Positions 8,756 to 17,588 of a stretch of DNA of 64,000 nt are shown piece after piece (position 1 is the first letter of the stretch; every line of letters starts with the position of its first letter). Source of the DNA: Amycolatopsis sp. NBC_01480 (GTDB lineage Bacteria > Actinomycetota > Actinomycetes > Mycobacteriales > Pseudonocardiaceae); contig NZ_CP109442.1 of assembly GCF_036227205.1 (NCBI RefSeq), positions 6,324,001-6,388,000 of the forward strand, read 5' to 3'. The notes beneath the pieces were generated by a model. It was not told where the DNA came from. It saw only the letters and a list, made by a program, of their open reading frames with translations, and ran no database searches. The position numbers and the translations under genes are program-made.

Positions 8756-9793
8756 TCAGCTGGCGTAAGCCCGCAGCCGCTCGGCTCGCTCGCCCTGGCG
8801 CAGCTTCGACATGACCTCGCGTTCGATCTGGCGCACGCGCTCGCGGGACAGGCCGAAGTGCTTGCCGATCTGGTCGAGGGTGCGGGGCTGGCCGTCGTCG
8901 AGGCCGTAGCGCAGGCGGATCACGTGCTGCTCGCGGTCGTCGAGCGTCGCGAGGACGCGGCGCAGGTCGTCCTGGAGCAGGCCGGAGATCACGGCGCTCT
9001 CGGCGTCGGTGGCCTCGGAGTCCTCGATGAAGTCGCCCAGCGGGGCGTCTTCCTCGGTGCCGACCGGCATGTCCAGGCTTACCGGGTCACGCGAGTGGTC
9101 GAGCAGGTCCGAGATCTTGTGCGCCGGGATGCCGGACTCGGCCGCCAGCTCCTCGTGCGTGGCGTCGCGGCCGAGCTGCTGGTGCAGGTCGCGCTTGATG
9201 CGGGCGAGCTTGTTGACCTGCTCGACCAGGTGGACCGGCAGCCGGATGGTGCGTCCCTGGTCGGCCATCCCCCTGGTGATGGCCTGGCGGATCCACCAGG
9301 TGGCGTAGGTCGAGAACTTGAACCCCTTGGAGTAGTCGAACTTCTCCACCGCTCGGATCAGGCCCAGGTTCCCCTCCTGGATCAGGTCGAGCAGCGGCAT
9401 CCCCCGGCCGGTGTAGCGCTTGGCCAGCGAGACCACCAGGCGGAGGTTGGCCTCCAGCAGGTGGTTCTTGGCCACGTGGCCGTCGCGCACCAGCGCGTTC
9501 AGCTCCGTGCGCCGCTTGGCGGTGAGGTTCTCGGCGGTGTCGGCCATGTGCTGGGCGAACACCCCGGCCTCGATGCGCTTGGCCAGCTCGACCTCGTCGG
9601 CCGCGCTGAGCAGCGCGGTCTTGCCGATGCCGTTGAGGTACACGCGCACCAGGTCGGCGGCCGGGCTCTGGGCGTCGAGGTCTTCCGCGGTGAGTGTCCC
9701 CACACCCGCCGGCGGCTCCTCGACGAAGGGCCGTGTTGGAATCCCGCGCTCGCGAATCCCGCGCGCTTCGCGTTCGAGAGTCTGGACTGACAT
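8756..9793 (-). CDS. sigB: RNA polymerase sigma factor SigB, group 2 (345 aa)
   Basis: Non-essential primary-like sigma factor directing stress or stationary-phase transcription. Region 1.2 ([16 protein letters not shown], about residue 45), region 2 ([36 protein letters not shown]), 2.4 ([14 protein letters not shown]), region 3, and region 4.2 ([20 protein letters not shown]) are intact. The acidic/basic N-terminal extension seen in the SigA gene at 48089 is absent. The ATG at 9793 is preceded by GGGGAGG. Proximity to DUF3099, DUF3039 and YihY matches the SigB neighbourhood of M. tuberculosis (Rv2707-Rv2710, from memory), which supports SigB over other HrdB-like paralogues. A likely ECF promoter lies upstream. 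Confidence 0.9.
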   Translation of the reverse strand: MSVQTLEREARGIRERGIPTRPFVEEPPAGVGTLTAEDLDAQSPAADLVRVYLNGIGKTALLSAADEVELAKRIEAGVFAQHMADTAENLTAKRRTELNALVRDGHVAKNHLLEANLRLVVSLAKRYTGRGMPLLDLIQEGNLGLIRAVEKFDYSKGFKFSTYATWWIRQAITRGMADQGRTIRLPVHLVEQVNKLARIKRDLHQQLGRDATHEELAAESGIPAHKISDLLDHSRDPVSLDMPVGTEEDAPLGDFIEDSEATDAESAVISGLLQDDLRRVLATLDDREQHVIRLRYGLDDGQPRTLDQIGKHFGLSRERVRQIEREVMSKLRQGERAERLRAYAS

Positions 9794-10108
9794 TCTGCCT
9801 CCCCGGTCACGGGCTGAACGTGTCTCGCCGGTGATGCGCCTGCGGTGACGGGCCCTGTGGAAACCCGGACCGCGGGCCCAGCCGGCTTGGCTGGACATCG
9901 ATCTCAACGCCCCGGGAACGCAAAACGTTCCCGGCTTGCTGAAGAGAGGACGGGGGGAAACGCCTCGCGGTTGCTCCACCAAAACTGAGCTTTTCCTGAG
10001 AAGCCCGCTGTGGCCCGGGAATCGTGAAGATCCGGTGAGGATCGCCGCTTCCGGTGAACCGGTGCGGCCGCGGATCCGTACGCGGTTCCGGCGGCCGGGA
10101 TATGTGGT
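9794..10108. other. sigB leader and promoter region
   Basis: 315 bp without a gene between sigB and dtd. It holds the promoter at 9906-9932 and a short palindrome, CCGGGAACG / CGTTCCCGG (9912-9934), which overlaps the -35 element. Nothing else recognisable. Confidence 0.5.
9906..9932 (-). promoter_or_regulatory. ECF-type promoter for sigB (SigH/SigR/SigE-like)
   Basis: On the minus strand GGGAAC (9932-9927), then 18 nt, then GTT (9908-9906), matching the GGGAAY-N18-GTT pattern known for SigR/SigH and related ECF sigma factors. The predicted transcript starts near 9898, giving a leader of about 105 nt before the sigB ATG. In mycobacteria sigB is controlled by SigE/SigH through such a site, so the match is functionally sensible. 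Confidence 0.65.
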
Positions 10109-10534
10109 CTAGACCTCTACGAGAACGGTGAACGGGCCGTCGTTCACGCTCTCCACCGCCATCATCGCGCCGAACCGGCCGGTCGCGACCGTCGCGCCGC
10201 GCGCCCGCAGCTCCTCGATCATGGCTTCCACCAGGGGTTCGGCCACTTCCGGGCGGGCTGCGGCGGTCCACGACGGGCGACGGCCTTTGCGGGTGTCGCC
10301 GTACAGCGTGAACTGTGAAACGACGAGCAGCGGCGCGCCCACGGTGGCGCACGACTGCTCGTCCCGCAGAATGCGCAGCTCGTGGAGCTTGCGTGCCATC
10401 GTGGCCGCTTTCACCCGATCGTCCGAGGCGTGAATTCCCAGCAGCACCAACAGTCCCGGTTCCGCGATGGCCCCGATCACATTTCCGTCCACTGTCACAC
10501 TCGCCCGGGTGACGCGGGCCGCGACCGCTTTCAT
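10109..10534 (-). CDS. dtd: D-aminoacyl-tRNA deacylase (141 aa)
   Basis: Removes D-amino acids (and glycine mis-charged on tRNA-Ala) from tRNA, a proofreading step. Family motifs: N-terminal [17 protein letters not shown], the catalytic-site motif [15 protein letters not shown] (about residue 79), and the C-terminal cross-subunit motif [11 protein letters not shown], the Gly-cisPro region reading NDGPFT here. Full length. It lies 10 bp downstream of the methyltransferase gene on the same strand, so it is probably the second gene of that operon. Confidence 0.93.
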   Translation of the reverse strand: MKAVAARVTRASVTVDGNVIGAIAEPGLLVLLGIHASDDRVKAATMARKLHELRILRDEQSCATVGAPLLVVSQFTLYGDTRKGRRPSWTAAARPEVAEPLVEAMIEELRARGATVATGRFGAMMAVESVNDGPFTVLVEV

Positions 10535-10544
10535 GACGAGCGTC

Positions 10545-12065
10545 TCAGTGCCCGGCCGGCACGAGCATGCCGTGCCGCACCAGTTCGCGGACCACGGGCA
10601 GCGCCGCGGCGGCCAGTTCGCCGGGCTCGAGGCCCTGTGCCGCGGCCAGCAGCTCGATCAGGTCCTCCAGCGGCAGCGCGCCCTGGCAGCCCGCGAGCAG
10701 CCGCGTGGCGAGCTCGTCGACCTCGTGCTGCCACCCGGGCCCGTCGGTGCGGTGCAGCCGCCGCACGGTCGTCTCCCAGCCCTCGGGGCCGGGGGAGTCG
10801 ACGCGCTCCAGCAGCACGGTTTCCGGCACCCGGAACGCGACGTCCAGCAGCTCGTCGCCGTGCGCGCGAAGCCATTCCACGCGGTCGAGCCAGTTCGCGG
10901 CCTCCGGGCCCAGCGGATCGTCGTACGCCTGGCGCAGGTCTTCGCACACCACGGTCGGCGTTTTCCCCGCCGCACGGCGCAAAGTGACAAATCCGAAGCC
11001 GATGCCTCGCACGTCGTTCTCGGTGAACCAGTCCAGCCACGCGGCGGCTTTCGCGCGGCCTTCCGGCGAACGCGGGTCGATGCCCTCGTCTCGCAGCCAG
11101 GTGCCGACGTACAGCCCGGGGTCGGCGACGTCGCGCTGGACGAACCACGCGTCGGTCTCCGCGGGCAGCCAGCGGGCGACGCGGTCGGCCCAGTCCTCGC
11201 GGCCGGTGTGCAGCCAGGACGCGAGCAGCTGGCCGACGCCGCCGTCGTTGAGGAATCCCGGCAGCTGGCGCACCACGAGCGCGCTGGCGTCGTCGCCGGC
11301 CAGCCCGGAGTCGCGGTAGGTGTAATCGACCCGCGGCGGGCCGACGACGAACGGCGGATTGCACACGACCTGGTCGAACCGCCGCCGAGCGACGGGCGCG
11401 AACCACTCGCCGCGCACCAGCTCCACGTTCAGCTGGTTGAGCCGGAACGTGCCCGCGGCCAGGGCCAGCGCCCGCGCGGAGACGTCGGTGGCCGTCACCC
11501 GCTGTGCGTGGCGGGTGGCGTGCAGCGCCTGGACGCCGTTGCCGGTGCCGACGTCGAGCAGGCTGCCGACCGGGCGGCGGCTCGTCGCGCGGATCAGGCT
11601 CAGCGAGGCGTGCCCGACGCCGAGCACGTGGTCCTCGGGCACGGTGTGGCCCAGCATGTCGGCGTCGAGGTCCGACACCACCCACCAGGAGCCCTCTTCG
11701 TCACCGTGCGGGCGGATGTCGAGGGCGGCCTTGAACCCGCCGGCGTCGGCCTTCAGCACCCCGGCGGCCACCGCGGCCTCGGCGGAAAGCGGGGCAAAAG
11801 CCGCTTCGACCGACTTTTCGGGCTCCGCCAGGCCGAGCAGGAACAGCCGGATGAACGTGCCGAGGTCGCCGGCGTCGAGGCTCGCGCGGCGGGCCGGCTC
11901 CGGCTCGCCGCGGCCGAGCGCGGAGTGCGCCGCGCCGCCGAGTGCGGCGACCACGCCGTCGGCGTCGTAGGCGGCGCGGAGGAAGGCCTCGCGCAACCGC
12001 GCGCAGACGTCGTCGGACAGGTCGGGCAGAGGCGTGTTCGTGCTCACGGTGGGTAAGCCTGCCAC
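10545..12065 (-). CDS. SAM-dependent methyltransferase with N-terminal DUF7059-like domain (506 aa)
   Basis: Two-part protein. Residues about 1-150 form an actinobacterial helical domain; residues about 165-330 are a class I methyltransferase with the SAM-binding motif [13 protein letters not shown] and the catalytic NPPF loop ([11 protein letters not shown]), which is typical of N6-adenine or N5-glutamine methylases of the RlmG/PrmC type. The C-terminal part (about 380-506) looks like a small helical module. Target unknown, possibly rRNA or a release factor. The GTG at 12065 would sit 1 nt from the divergent start at 12067; the in-frame GTG at 12047 is a reasonable alternative. Confidence 0.85.
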   Translation of the reverse strand: MAGLPTVSTNTPLPDLSDDVCARLREAFLRAAYDADGVVAALGGAAHSALGRGEPEPARRASLDAGDLGTFIRLFLLGLAEPEKSVEAAFAPLSAEAAVAAGVLKADAGGFKAALDIRPHGDEEGSWWVVSDLDADMLGHTVPEDHVLGVGHASLSLIRATSRRPVGSLLDVGTGNGVQALHATRHAQRVTATDVSARALALAAGTFRLNQLNVELVRGEWFAPVARRRFDQVVCNPPFVVGPPRVDYTYRDSGLAGDDASALVVRQLPGFLNDGGVGQLLASWLHTGREDWADRVARWLPAETDAWFVQRDVADPGLYVGTWLRDEGIDPRSPEGRAKAAAWLDWFTENDVRGIGFGFVTLRRAAGKTPTVVCEDLRQAYDDPLGPEAANWLDRVEWLRAHGDELLDVAFRVPETVLLERVDSPGPEGWETTVRRLHRTDGPGWQHEVDELATRLLAGCQGALPLEDLIELLAAAQGLEPGELAAAALPVVRELVRHGMLVPAGH

Positions 12066-12066
12066 G

Positions 12067-13341
12067 ATGGCCGCTGTGACCTACGAACGTGTCCTCGCTC
12101 CGCTCGGCGCCGCGCTGCCCGACCTGGAGGCGCTCTACGTCGACCTCCACCGACATCCCGAGCTGGCGTTCGCGGAGACGCGCACCGCCGCCGAGCTGGC
12201 GCGGCGGCTTGCGGACGACGGGTTCGAGGTGCACACGGGCGTCGGCCGCACCGGCGTGGTCGGCGTCCTGCGAAACGGCGAGGGGCCGACCGTGCTGCTT
12301 CGCGCCGACATCGACGCTCTGCCGGTCGAGGAGAAGACCGGCCTGCCGTACGCGAGCACCGCCCGTGGCGTCGACGCCGAAGGCCGCGATGTGCCGGTGA
12401 TGCACGCCTGCGGCCACGACATGCACGCCACCTGGCTCTCCGGCGCCGCGAGCCTGCTGAGCGCCGCCCGCGACAGCTGGTCCGGCACGCTGCTGGCGGT
12501 GTTCCAGCCGGGTGAGGAGGGCGGGGACGGCGCCGCCGGCATGGTCCACGGCGGTGTCTTCGACCTCGCGGGCAAGCCGGACTTCGTGTTCGGCCAGCAC
12601 CTCGTGCCCGGGCCGGCGGGCTGGGTGCTGACCCGGCCGGGCGTGATCATGGCGGCGGCGGACTCGCTGCGGATCACCCTGCACGGCCGCGGCGGGCACG
12701 GCTCGCGCCCGGAGACCACCGTCGACCCGGCCGTGCTCGCCGCTTCGGTGGTGCTGAAGCTGCAGACGATCGTCTCCCGCGAGACCGCGGCCACCGAGCC
12801 TGCCGTGGTCACGGTCGGCTCGATGCACGTGGGCACCACCGGAAACGTGATCGCCGACGACGCGGTGCTGGAGGTGAACACCCGCGCCTTCGACAATGCC
12901 GTGCTGCTGCGCGTGCGTGCCGCGATCGAGCGGATCGTCCAGGGCGAGGCCGCCGCGGCGGGTGTGCCGAAGCCACCGGAGATCGAGCTGGTCGGCACCT
13001 ACCCGGTCACGGCCAACGACGAGGCGGTGTCCGACGAGCTGACCGGGGTGTTCCGCGGGCACTTCGGGCCGGAGGCAACCCAGCCCGCGCCGCTGGTCAC
13101 CGGCAGCGAGGACTTCAGCGAGTTCGGCCGCGCGGCCGGCGCGCCCTCGGTGTTCTGGCTGGTCGGCGGCCTGGACCCGGTCGAGGTGATCACCGCGATG
13201 ACCGAGGGGCGGTTCGAGGCCGACATCCCGTCGAACCACTCGCCGCGGTTCGCGCCGGTGCTGCACCCGACCCTGCGGGCGGGGGTGGAGACCTTGGTGG
13301 TCGCCGCCCTTTCCCGGATGGCCCACCCGGGTGTCGAATGA
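12067..13341 (+). CDS. M20D-family amidohydrolase/peptidase (424 aa)
   Basis: Zinc-type amidohydrolase that cleaves N-acyl amino acids or similar amides. The N-terminus has DLHRHPELAFAE; metal-site segments include HACGHDMHATWL (about residue 115) and GEEGGDGAAGMV; the dimerisation domain carries RGGHGSRPETTVDP; the closing metal ligand region is SNHSPRF. Length fits the hippurate hydrolase/IAA-amino-acid hydrolase group. Substrate cannot be told. Divergent from the methyltransferase with almost no spacer, so the promoters must overlap the opposite coding region or the message is leaderless. Confidence 0.9.
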   Translation: MAAVTYERVLAPLGAALPDLEALYVDLHRHPELAFAETRTAAELARRLADDGFEVHTGVGRTGVVGVLRNGEGPTVLLRADIDALPVEEKTGLPYASTARGVDAEGRDVPVMHACGHDMHATWLSGAASLLSAARDSWSGTLLAVFQPGEEGGDGAAGMVHGGVFDLAGKPDFVFGQHLVPGPAGWVLTRPGVIMAAADSLRITLHGRGGHGSRPETTVDPAVLAASVVLKLQTIVSRETAATEPAVVTVGSMHVGTTGNVIADDAVLEVNTRAFDNAVLLRVRAAIERIVQGEAAAAGVPKPPEIELVGTYPVTANDEAVSDELTGVFRGHFGPEATQPAPLVTGSEDFSEFGRAAGAPSVFWLVGGLDPVEVITAMTEGRFEADIPSNHSPRFAPVLHPTLRAGVETLVVAALSRMAHPGVE

Positions 13342-13379
13342 GCCGCGCGAGTGGGAGCATGGACCTCGGAGGTGGTGCT

Positions 13380-13706
13380 GTGAACGAGCCCGCCCACGGC
13401 CCGGATCCCCGTCCCGCCCCGGTGCTGATCACCGAGGCCGCCCCGTCCTACGACGATCAGCTGGCTTCGCGCAAGCGCCGGTACATCATCATGATGCTGT
13501 GCCGCATCCCGTGCCTGGTGCTGGCCGGGCTGACCTACCACACCTGGTGGCTGGCCATCACGTTCCTGGTGATCTCGGTGCCGCTGCCGTGGATCGCCGT
13601 GCTGATCGCGAACGACCGCCCGGCGCGCAAGTCCGAGGACGCCAACCGCTACCAGCGGGAGGCGAAGCAGATCGAGCACCGCGACCACCCGGTCATCGAA
13701 GGCTGA
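13380..13706 (+). CDS. DUF3099 family membrane protein (108 aa)
   Basis: Small protein of unknown function conserved in actinobacteria. LITEAAPSYDDQLASRKRRY leads into two hydrophobic helices (about residues 40-80: MMLCRIPCLVLAGLTY and LAITFLVISVPLPWIAVLIA), followed by a charged cytoplasmic tail. The GTG at 13380 is chosen because GGAGG lies 7 nt upstream; the frame is open to 13338, overlapping the amidohydrolase. The M. tuberculosis homologue (Rv2709, from memory) lies next to sigB. Confidence 0.8.
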   Translation: MNEPAHGPDPRPAPVLITEAAPSYDDQLASRKRRYIIMMLCRIPCLVLAGLTYHTWWLAITFLVISVPLPWIAVLIANDRPARKSEDANRYQREAKQIEHRDHPVIEG

Positions 13707-13723
13707 GCGCTCGCGTCGAAGTC

Positions 13724-13772
13724 CGTCAAGGCCTCCTTACCCGCTTCCAACGCGGGTAGGGAGGCCTTGACG
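13724..13772. terminator. bidirectional terminator palindrome
   Basis: Arms CGTCAAGGCCTCCTTACCCG(C) (13724-13744) and 13752-13772, 21 bp with one wobble and a 7-nt loop, between the convergent DUF3099 and psuK genes. Confidence 0.7.
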
Positions 13773-13818
13773 GCGTTCAGGGCTGCGTTGTCACGGCTGG
13801 GTTTTCACGGCTGTGTTG

Positions 13819-14688
13819 TCAGGGCTGGGGCCCGACTCGGCTGACGGCCAGCGCGCCCAGCCGGGTGCCCGCCCGCAGTACGTCCACAGTGGACTTCCCG
13901 GCGAGCCAAGTGGTGAGCACACCCGCGTCGAACGCGTCGCCCGCGCCGGTGGAGTCGACGCAGTCGGCCTCGATCGCGGGCACAGTGGTGACGCCGTGCT
14001 CGTCGACCCAGCTCGCGCCTTCGAGCCCGGCGGTGACCACCACGGCGCCGACGTGCCCGAGCAGCTCCTTCGCCGACTCGGGGTCCGCGGATCCGGTCAG
14101 TGCCACCAGTTCTTCGGTGTTCGGCATCAGCAGGTCCGTGCCGCGGACGTCGTCGAGGAACGCTCCGGCGTCATGGATGTGCGCGGCCGCCTGCGGGTCC
14201 ACCGAAGTGGTCAGCCCGGCCGCCTTCGCCGCCGCCAGCGCGGCCAGCCCGGCCGGGCGCGAGGACGGGTCCAGCAGCACGTAACCGGACAGGTGCAGGT
14301 GGCCCGACCCGGCGAGCGCTTCGGGCGTGACGTCGCCGGGCTGGAAGCGTTTGTTGGCGCCGCGGTCGGCGAGCATGCTGCGCTGGCCGGTGCCGTCCAC
14401 CATCACCACGACACAGCAGGTCGCCGCCTCGGGGTCGACGGCGAACGCGCAGCGTACCCCGGTGGCCTCCAGCTCCGCGCGGATCAGCCGGCCGCCGGAG
14501 TCGTCGCCGATGCGCGCGACGAGTGTGGTCGCCGCGCCCAGGGATCGCAGCCACAGCGCGGTGTTCGCGCCCGCGCCGCCGCCGGTGAAGCGGATCTCGG
14601 CGCGCGCGTCGCCGCCGTGGGGGAGTGCCTCGTCGTGCCGGGCGACCACGTCCAGGCCGGCGTCGCCGACCACCACGATCCCGGTCAC
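13819..14688 (-). CDS. psuK: PfkB-family kinase, probable pseudouridine kinase (289 aa)
   Basis: Ribokinase-fold enzyme expected to phosphorylate pseudouridine to its 5'-phosphate. N-terminal GDAGLDVVARHDEALPHGGD and GGGAGANTALWLRSLG, and the C-terminal signature DSTGAGDAFDAGV with the catalytic Asp, are intact. Substrate is assigned by context: the start overlaps the stop of psuG by 4 nt, and the kinase-glycosidase pair is the known pseudouridine degradation route. On its own a ribokinase or adenosine kinase would be equally possible. Confidence 0.85.
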   Translation of the reverse strand: MTGIVVVGDAGLDVVARHDEALPHGGDARAEIRFTGGGAGANTALWLRSLGAATTLVARIGDDSGGRLIRAELEATGVRCAFAVDPEAATCCVVVMVDGTGQRSMLADRGANKRFQPGDVTPEALAGSGHLHLSGYVLLDPSSRPAGLAALAAAKAAGLTTSVDPQAAAHIHDAGAFLDDVRGTDLLMPNTEELVALTGSADPESAKELLGHVGAVVVTAGLEGASWVDEHGVTTVPAIEADCVDSTGAGDAFDAGVLTTWLAGKSTVDVLRAGTRLGALAVSRVGPQP

Positions 14689-15590
14689 GACAGCGCCACC
14701 GCGACCTCGGCGGCGAGCTTCGCGTTGGACAGCACCAGCGCCTCGTTCGCGTCGATGCTCACCCCGCCGCTCGCGGTGTGGAAGTGCTCCAGCAGCACGG
14801 GGGTGACGTCCGAACCGTGGACGTTGTTCTCCCGCAACAGGTTCAGCCCCTCTTCGAGCAGCCGGTCGTGCAGCATCTTGTCCATTTCGGACTGTTCCGG
14901 GATCGGGTTCGTGAGCAGCACGCCGGACGGGGCGTACGCGCGGTGCGCGGCGATCACGGCGGCGGCCTGCTCCGCGTCGTCCACGCGCCAGCCGACCGGG
15001 TGGCCCGAAGAGCGCAGGTAGAACGCCGGGAAGTCGTCGGTGCGGTAACCGAGCACCGGCACCGAGTTCGTCTCCAGCACCTCCAGCGTCGCGGCGATGT
15101 CCAGCACCGACTTCACCCCGGAGCAGACGACCACGGTCGGCAGCTTCGCCAGCACGCCGAGGTCGGCCGAGACGTCCCAGGACTGTGCCGCGCCGAGGTG
15201 CACGCCGCCGAGCCCGCCGGTGGCGAACACGCCGATGCCGGCCGCGGCCGCGAGCGCGGACGTGCCGGCGACGGTGGTCGCGCCGGAGCGGCCGAGGCCG
15301 ACCGCGGGGCCGAGGTCCCGCAGCGAAAGCTTGTCCAGCCCGGCATCGGGCGCGCAGACCCGCTCCAGCTCGGCCGGCGAAAGGCCGATCACCGGGCGGC
15401 CGTCCAGCACGGCGATGGTGGCCGGGACGGCGCCGCCCGCGCGCACGACCTGTTCGATGCGGTGGGCGACGTCGAGGTTGCGGCCGGGCGGCAGGCCGTG
15501 CGACAGGATCGTGCTCTCGAGGGCGACGACGGGGTGGCCGTCACGCAGCGCCGAGGCGACCTCCGGGTGGAGGGACAGTTGCGTACTCAC
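14685..15590 (-). CDS. psuG: pseudouridine-5'-phosphate glycosidase (301 aa)
   Basis: Splits pseudouridine 5'-phosphate into uracil and ribose 5-phosphate (a C-C bond cleavage), allowing reuse of uracil from degraded RNA. Recognised by the N-terminal VVALESTILSHGLP, the GLSPAELERVC segment, the Gly-rich centre (FATGGLGGVH), and TNPIPEQSEM near the C-terminus. Length matches E. coli PsuG. It is flanked by an HD protein 9 bp upstream and psuK overlapping downstream, so the three form an operon. Confidence 0.93.
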   Translation of the reverse strand: MSTQLSLHPEVASALRDGHPVVALESTILSHGLPPGRNLDVAHRIEQVVRAGGAVPATIAVLDGRPVIGLSPAELERVCAPDAGLDKLSLRDLGPAVGLGRSGATTVAGTSALAAAAGIGVFATGGLGGVHLGAAQSWDVSADLGVLAKLPTVVVCSGVKSVLDIAATLEVLETNSVPVLGYRTDDFPAFYLRSSGHPVGWRVDDAEQAAAVIAAHRAYAPSGVLLTNPIPEQSEMDKMLHDRLLEEGLNLLRENNVHGSDVTPVLLEHFHTASGGVSIDANEALVLSNAKLAAEVAVALS

Positions 15591-15599
15591 GGACGGACA

Positions 15600-16244
15600 T
15601 CATCTGTGATCGCCGGCGGGGGAGCGCCAGCGGGTCAGCTCGGCCGCCAGATTGCGCCGCGCGGCCGCCTCCCAGCGTGATCGCGCGGCTTCGCTGCGGT
15701 ACAGCGGGGCGTGGGCCAGCAGGTTCTCCAGGACGGCGGCGCGTCCGGCGGCCCAGGCCGCATCGTCGTACTTCGCGTACTCCTCGCGGACAGCGATCGC
15801 GTACGCGTCGTACTCGGCGGGCGTGGCGCCGAGGATCGCGAGGTCGGCGTCGAGCAGGGCGGTGGCGGCTTCGTCGTCCTCGGGCGCCTGGTGGCCGGCG
15901 GTGGCGAGCACCAGTCCTTCGGCGCGGGCGACGTGCGGCTCGGCGACGCCCGCGCGCGTGAGCCAATGGCGCAGCCACGCGGCGCTGCGGCGCTCGTCTT
16001 CACCGGACACCGCGTCGTACACGACGTCGTGCGCCCAGGCGGCCACAGTCACCACGGCGCGCTCGGAAAAGGGCAGGTCACGGGCCAGCTGCGCGGAATC
16101 GCGCGCGACCGCCGCCGCATGGGCCAGGCCGTGGTAGCGCCGGTGCGGCTCGCCGTACTGCCACTCGAGGTACGACCACGCGTCGCGGGCCACCCGGGCG
16201 TCGCCGCGCAGTGCGGTGAAGGCGGAAAGCCAGCTTCGGTCCAC
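15600..16244 (-). CDS. HD-superfamily metal-dependent phosphohydrolase-like protein (214 aa)
   Basis: Predicted HD-fold protein: YHGLAHAAAVAR supplies the first His and AAWAHDVVYDAV the HD pair, followed by LVLATAGHQ and a later DADLAILG. This pattern matches the small predicted HD hydrolases of unknown substrate found in many bacteria. First gene of the psuGK operon. The GTG at 16244 is chosen because translation further upstream reads low-complexity sequence; the ribosome site is weak. Link to pseudouridine metabolism is only by position. Confidence 0.75.
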   Translation of the reverse strand: MDRSWLSAFTALRGDARVARDAWSYLEWQYGEPHRRYHGLAHAAAVARDSAQLARDLPFSERAVVTVAAWAHDVVYDAVSGEDERRSAAWLRHWLTRAGVAEPHVARAEGLVLATAGHQAPEDDEAATALLDADLAILGATPAEYDAYAIAVREEYAKYDDAAWAAGRAAVLENLLAHAPLYRSEAARSRWEAAARRNLAAELTRWRSPAGDHR

Positions 16245-16308
16245 GCCGCCGACGATAACGCCGCCACCGGTGATTCCGGCACTCCCGCCGCTGAGGCATG
16301 ATGGACGG

Positions 16309-16551
16309 GTGAGCACCGAGACGCTGACGAAGCCGGAGACCGACAGTTCCGAGTCGACCGACGACGACACGCCCAAGATGTTCCACTACGTGCGCAAGAA
16401 CAAGATCGCCGAAAGCGCGGTCATGGGCACGCACGTGGTGGCCCTCTGCGGCGAGGTCTTCCCGGTCACCCGGTCGCCCAAGCCGGGCTCCCCGGTCTGC
16501 CCGGCCTGCGAGGAGATCTACAAGGGCCTCCGCCCGGGCAAGGACAAGTAG
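16309..16551 (+). CDS. DUF3039 family protein (80 aa)
   Basis: Small conserved actinobacterial protein (Rv2708c type, from memory). After an acidic, Ser/Thr-rich tail of about 22 residues comes MFHYVRKNKIAESAVMG, then two cysteine contexts, ALCGEVF and VCPACEEIYKGL, that could bind zinc. GTG start at 16309. Divergent from the HD protein. Function unknown; the sigB-neighbourhood conservation is the main clue. Confidence 0.85.
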   Translation: MSTETLTKPETDSSESTDDDTPKMFHYVRKNKIAESAVMGTHVVALCGEVFPVTRSPKPGSPVCPACEEIYKGLRPGKDK

Positions 16552-16560
16552 CCCGCTGCG

Positions 16561-16582
16561 CCCCTGCCCGGGTGCGCAGGGG
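16561..16582 (+). terminator. short hairpin after the DUF3039 gene
   Basis: CCCCTGC (16561-16567) and GCAGGGG (16576-16582), loop 8 nt, 9 bp after the stop codon. Modest GC-rich hairpin without a U-tract. Confidence 0.4.
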
Positions 16583-16690
16583 AAGCGCGACGCGAACAAA
16601 GATGAAAATCCTTCACCCGGTGGCTGTGCGGCCGGGGAGGAACTGGTAGATCTGCGATCCGGTTACTTCCCCCCTCCGGACGGAGTTCGC

Positions 16691-17527
16691 ATGCGCAGAA
16701 CCGGGATCGTGCTCGCCCTTGTCGTCCTGCTCGCCGCCGCGGTGCCCGGGATGGCCGGCGCCGTCACCGGGTGGACCACCGTCGGGTCCGACAACGCGCG
16801 CCCGCTCGACGAGAGCCAGGGGCTGGCGACCATCGTCCGGCCGTCCGGCACCACCATCCGCTACACCGGGATCAGCACCGTGCCCGCCGACCTCGCCGCG
16901 CAGGGCTGGAACCACGTCGGAGACCCCGGTTCGGCACAGGGCTGGTACGTCGAGCCCTACCAGCGCGACGACCGCGGCGCGAAGCTCTTCCGCGTCCAGG
17001 CCCCGGACGGCACCTGGACCGACTACAAGCACAACCTCGAATCGTGGGAGGCGAACAACAACTCGTTCGCCGCCGTCTCGCCCGACGCGCGCTGGATGGT
17101 GGCCGGCGAGTACGGCACCATGGACCGGCTCCTGGTGCACCCGATGCCCGGCGTCGCGTTCACCGACCCGGGCCAGAACCTGCCGTACGCCTCGGCCATC
17201 CGGCTCGACCACCCGGTCCGCGACGTGCAGGGCTGCGACTTCGTCAGCGACACCCGGCTGCTGTGCTCCTCCGACGACCCGGACGGCAGCCTGTTCGGCA
17301 CCACCAAGCCGCTGCTGCAGGTGGACCTGGCCGCCCCGGTGTCCGGCTCCGACGTGGCCGGGCATGTGACTTCGCTGGGCCAGCTGCCGCTGGAAAGCGG
17401 CTGCAGCGGCAACTTCGAGGTCGAGGGCATCGACTTCGACGAGCGCGACAACACCCTGCGCGTCGTCGTGATGTCGCCGAGCGTCTGCATCGCCTTCGAC
17501 AGCAAGACCTGGCGCTTCCACCAGTGA
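16691..17527 (+). CDS. secreted protein of unknown function (278 aa)
   Basis: Has a standard signal peptide (RR, then a hydrophobic run, cleavage probably after AGA near residue 24) and no lipobox, so it should be exported. The mature part is rich in Trp, Tyr and Asp with several short repeats of beta-propeller-like spacing (SPDARWMVAGEYGTMDRLL, QGCDFVSDTRLLC, VEGIDFDERDNTLRVV), and five cysteines. This resembles secreted propeller-like proteins, but no family can be named. A weak resemblance in style to the 37743 product (both secreted, WD-type spacing) is noted. Own transcription unit, ending at a strong palindrome. Confidence 0.7.
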   Translation: MRRTGIVLALVVLLAAAVPGMAGAVTGWTTVGSDNARPLDESQGLATIVRPSGTTIRYTGISTVPADLAAQGWNHVGDPGSAQGWYVEPYQRDDRGAKLFRVQAPDGTWTDYKHNLESWEANNNSFAAVSPDARWMVAGEYGTMDRLLVHPMPGVAFTDPGQNLPYASAIRLDHPVRDVQGCDFVSDTRLLCSSDDPDGSLFGTTKPLLQVDLAAPVSGSDVAGHVTSLGQLPLESGCSGNFEVEGIDFDERDNTLRVVVMSPSVCIAFDSKTWRFHQ

Positions 17528-17529
17528 CC

Positions 17530-17577
17530 GCTCGTGAGTGTTCATGACGGTTCTAACCGTCATGAACACTCACGAGC
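17530..17577. terminator. bidirectional terminator palindrome, copy 2 of the CTCGTGAGTG family
   Basis: Perfect 23-bp arms (17530-17552 and 17555-17577) with a 2-nt centre, between the convergent secreted-protein and YihY genes. Differs from the 6390-6437 copy only at one arm position and in the centre. Confidence 0.8.
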
Positions 17578-17588
17578 AGTGCTGGGGG

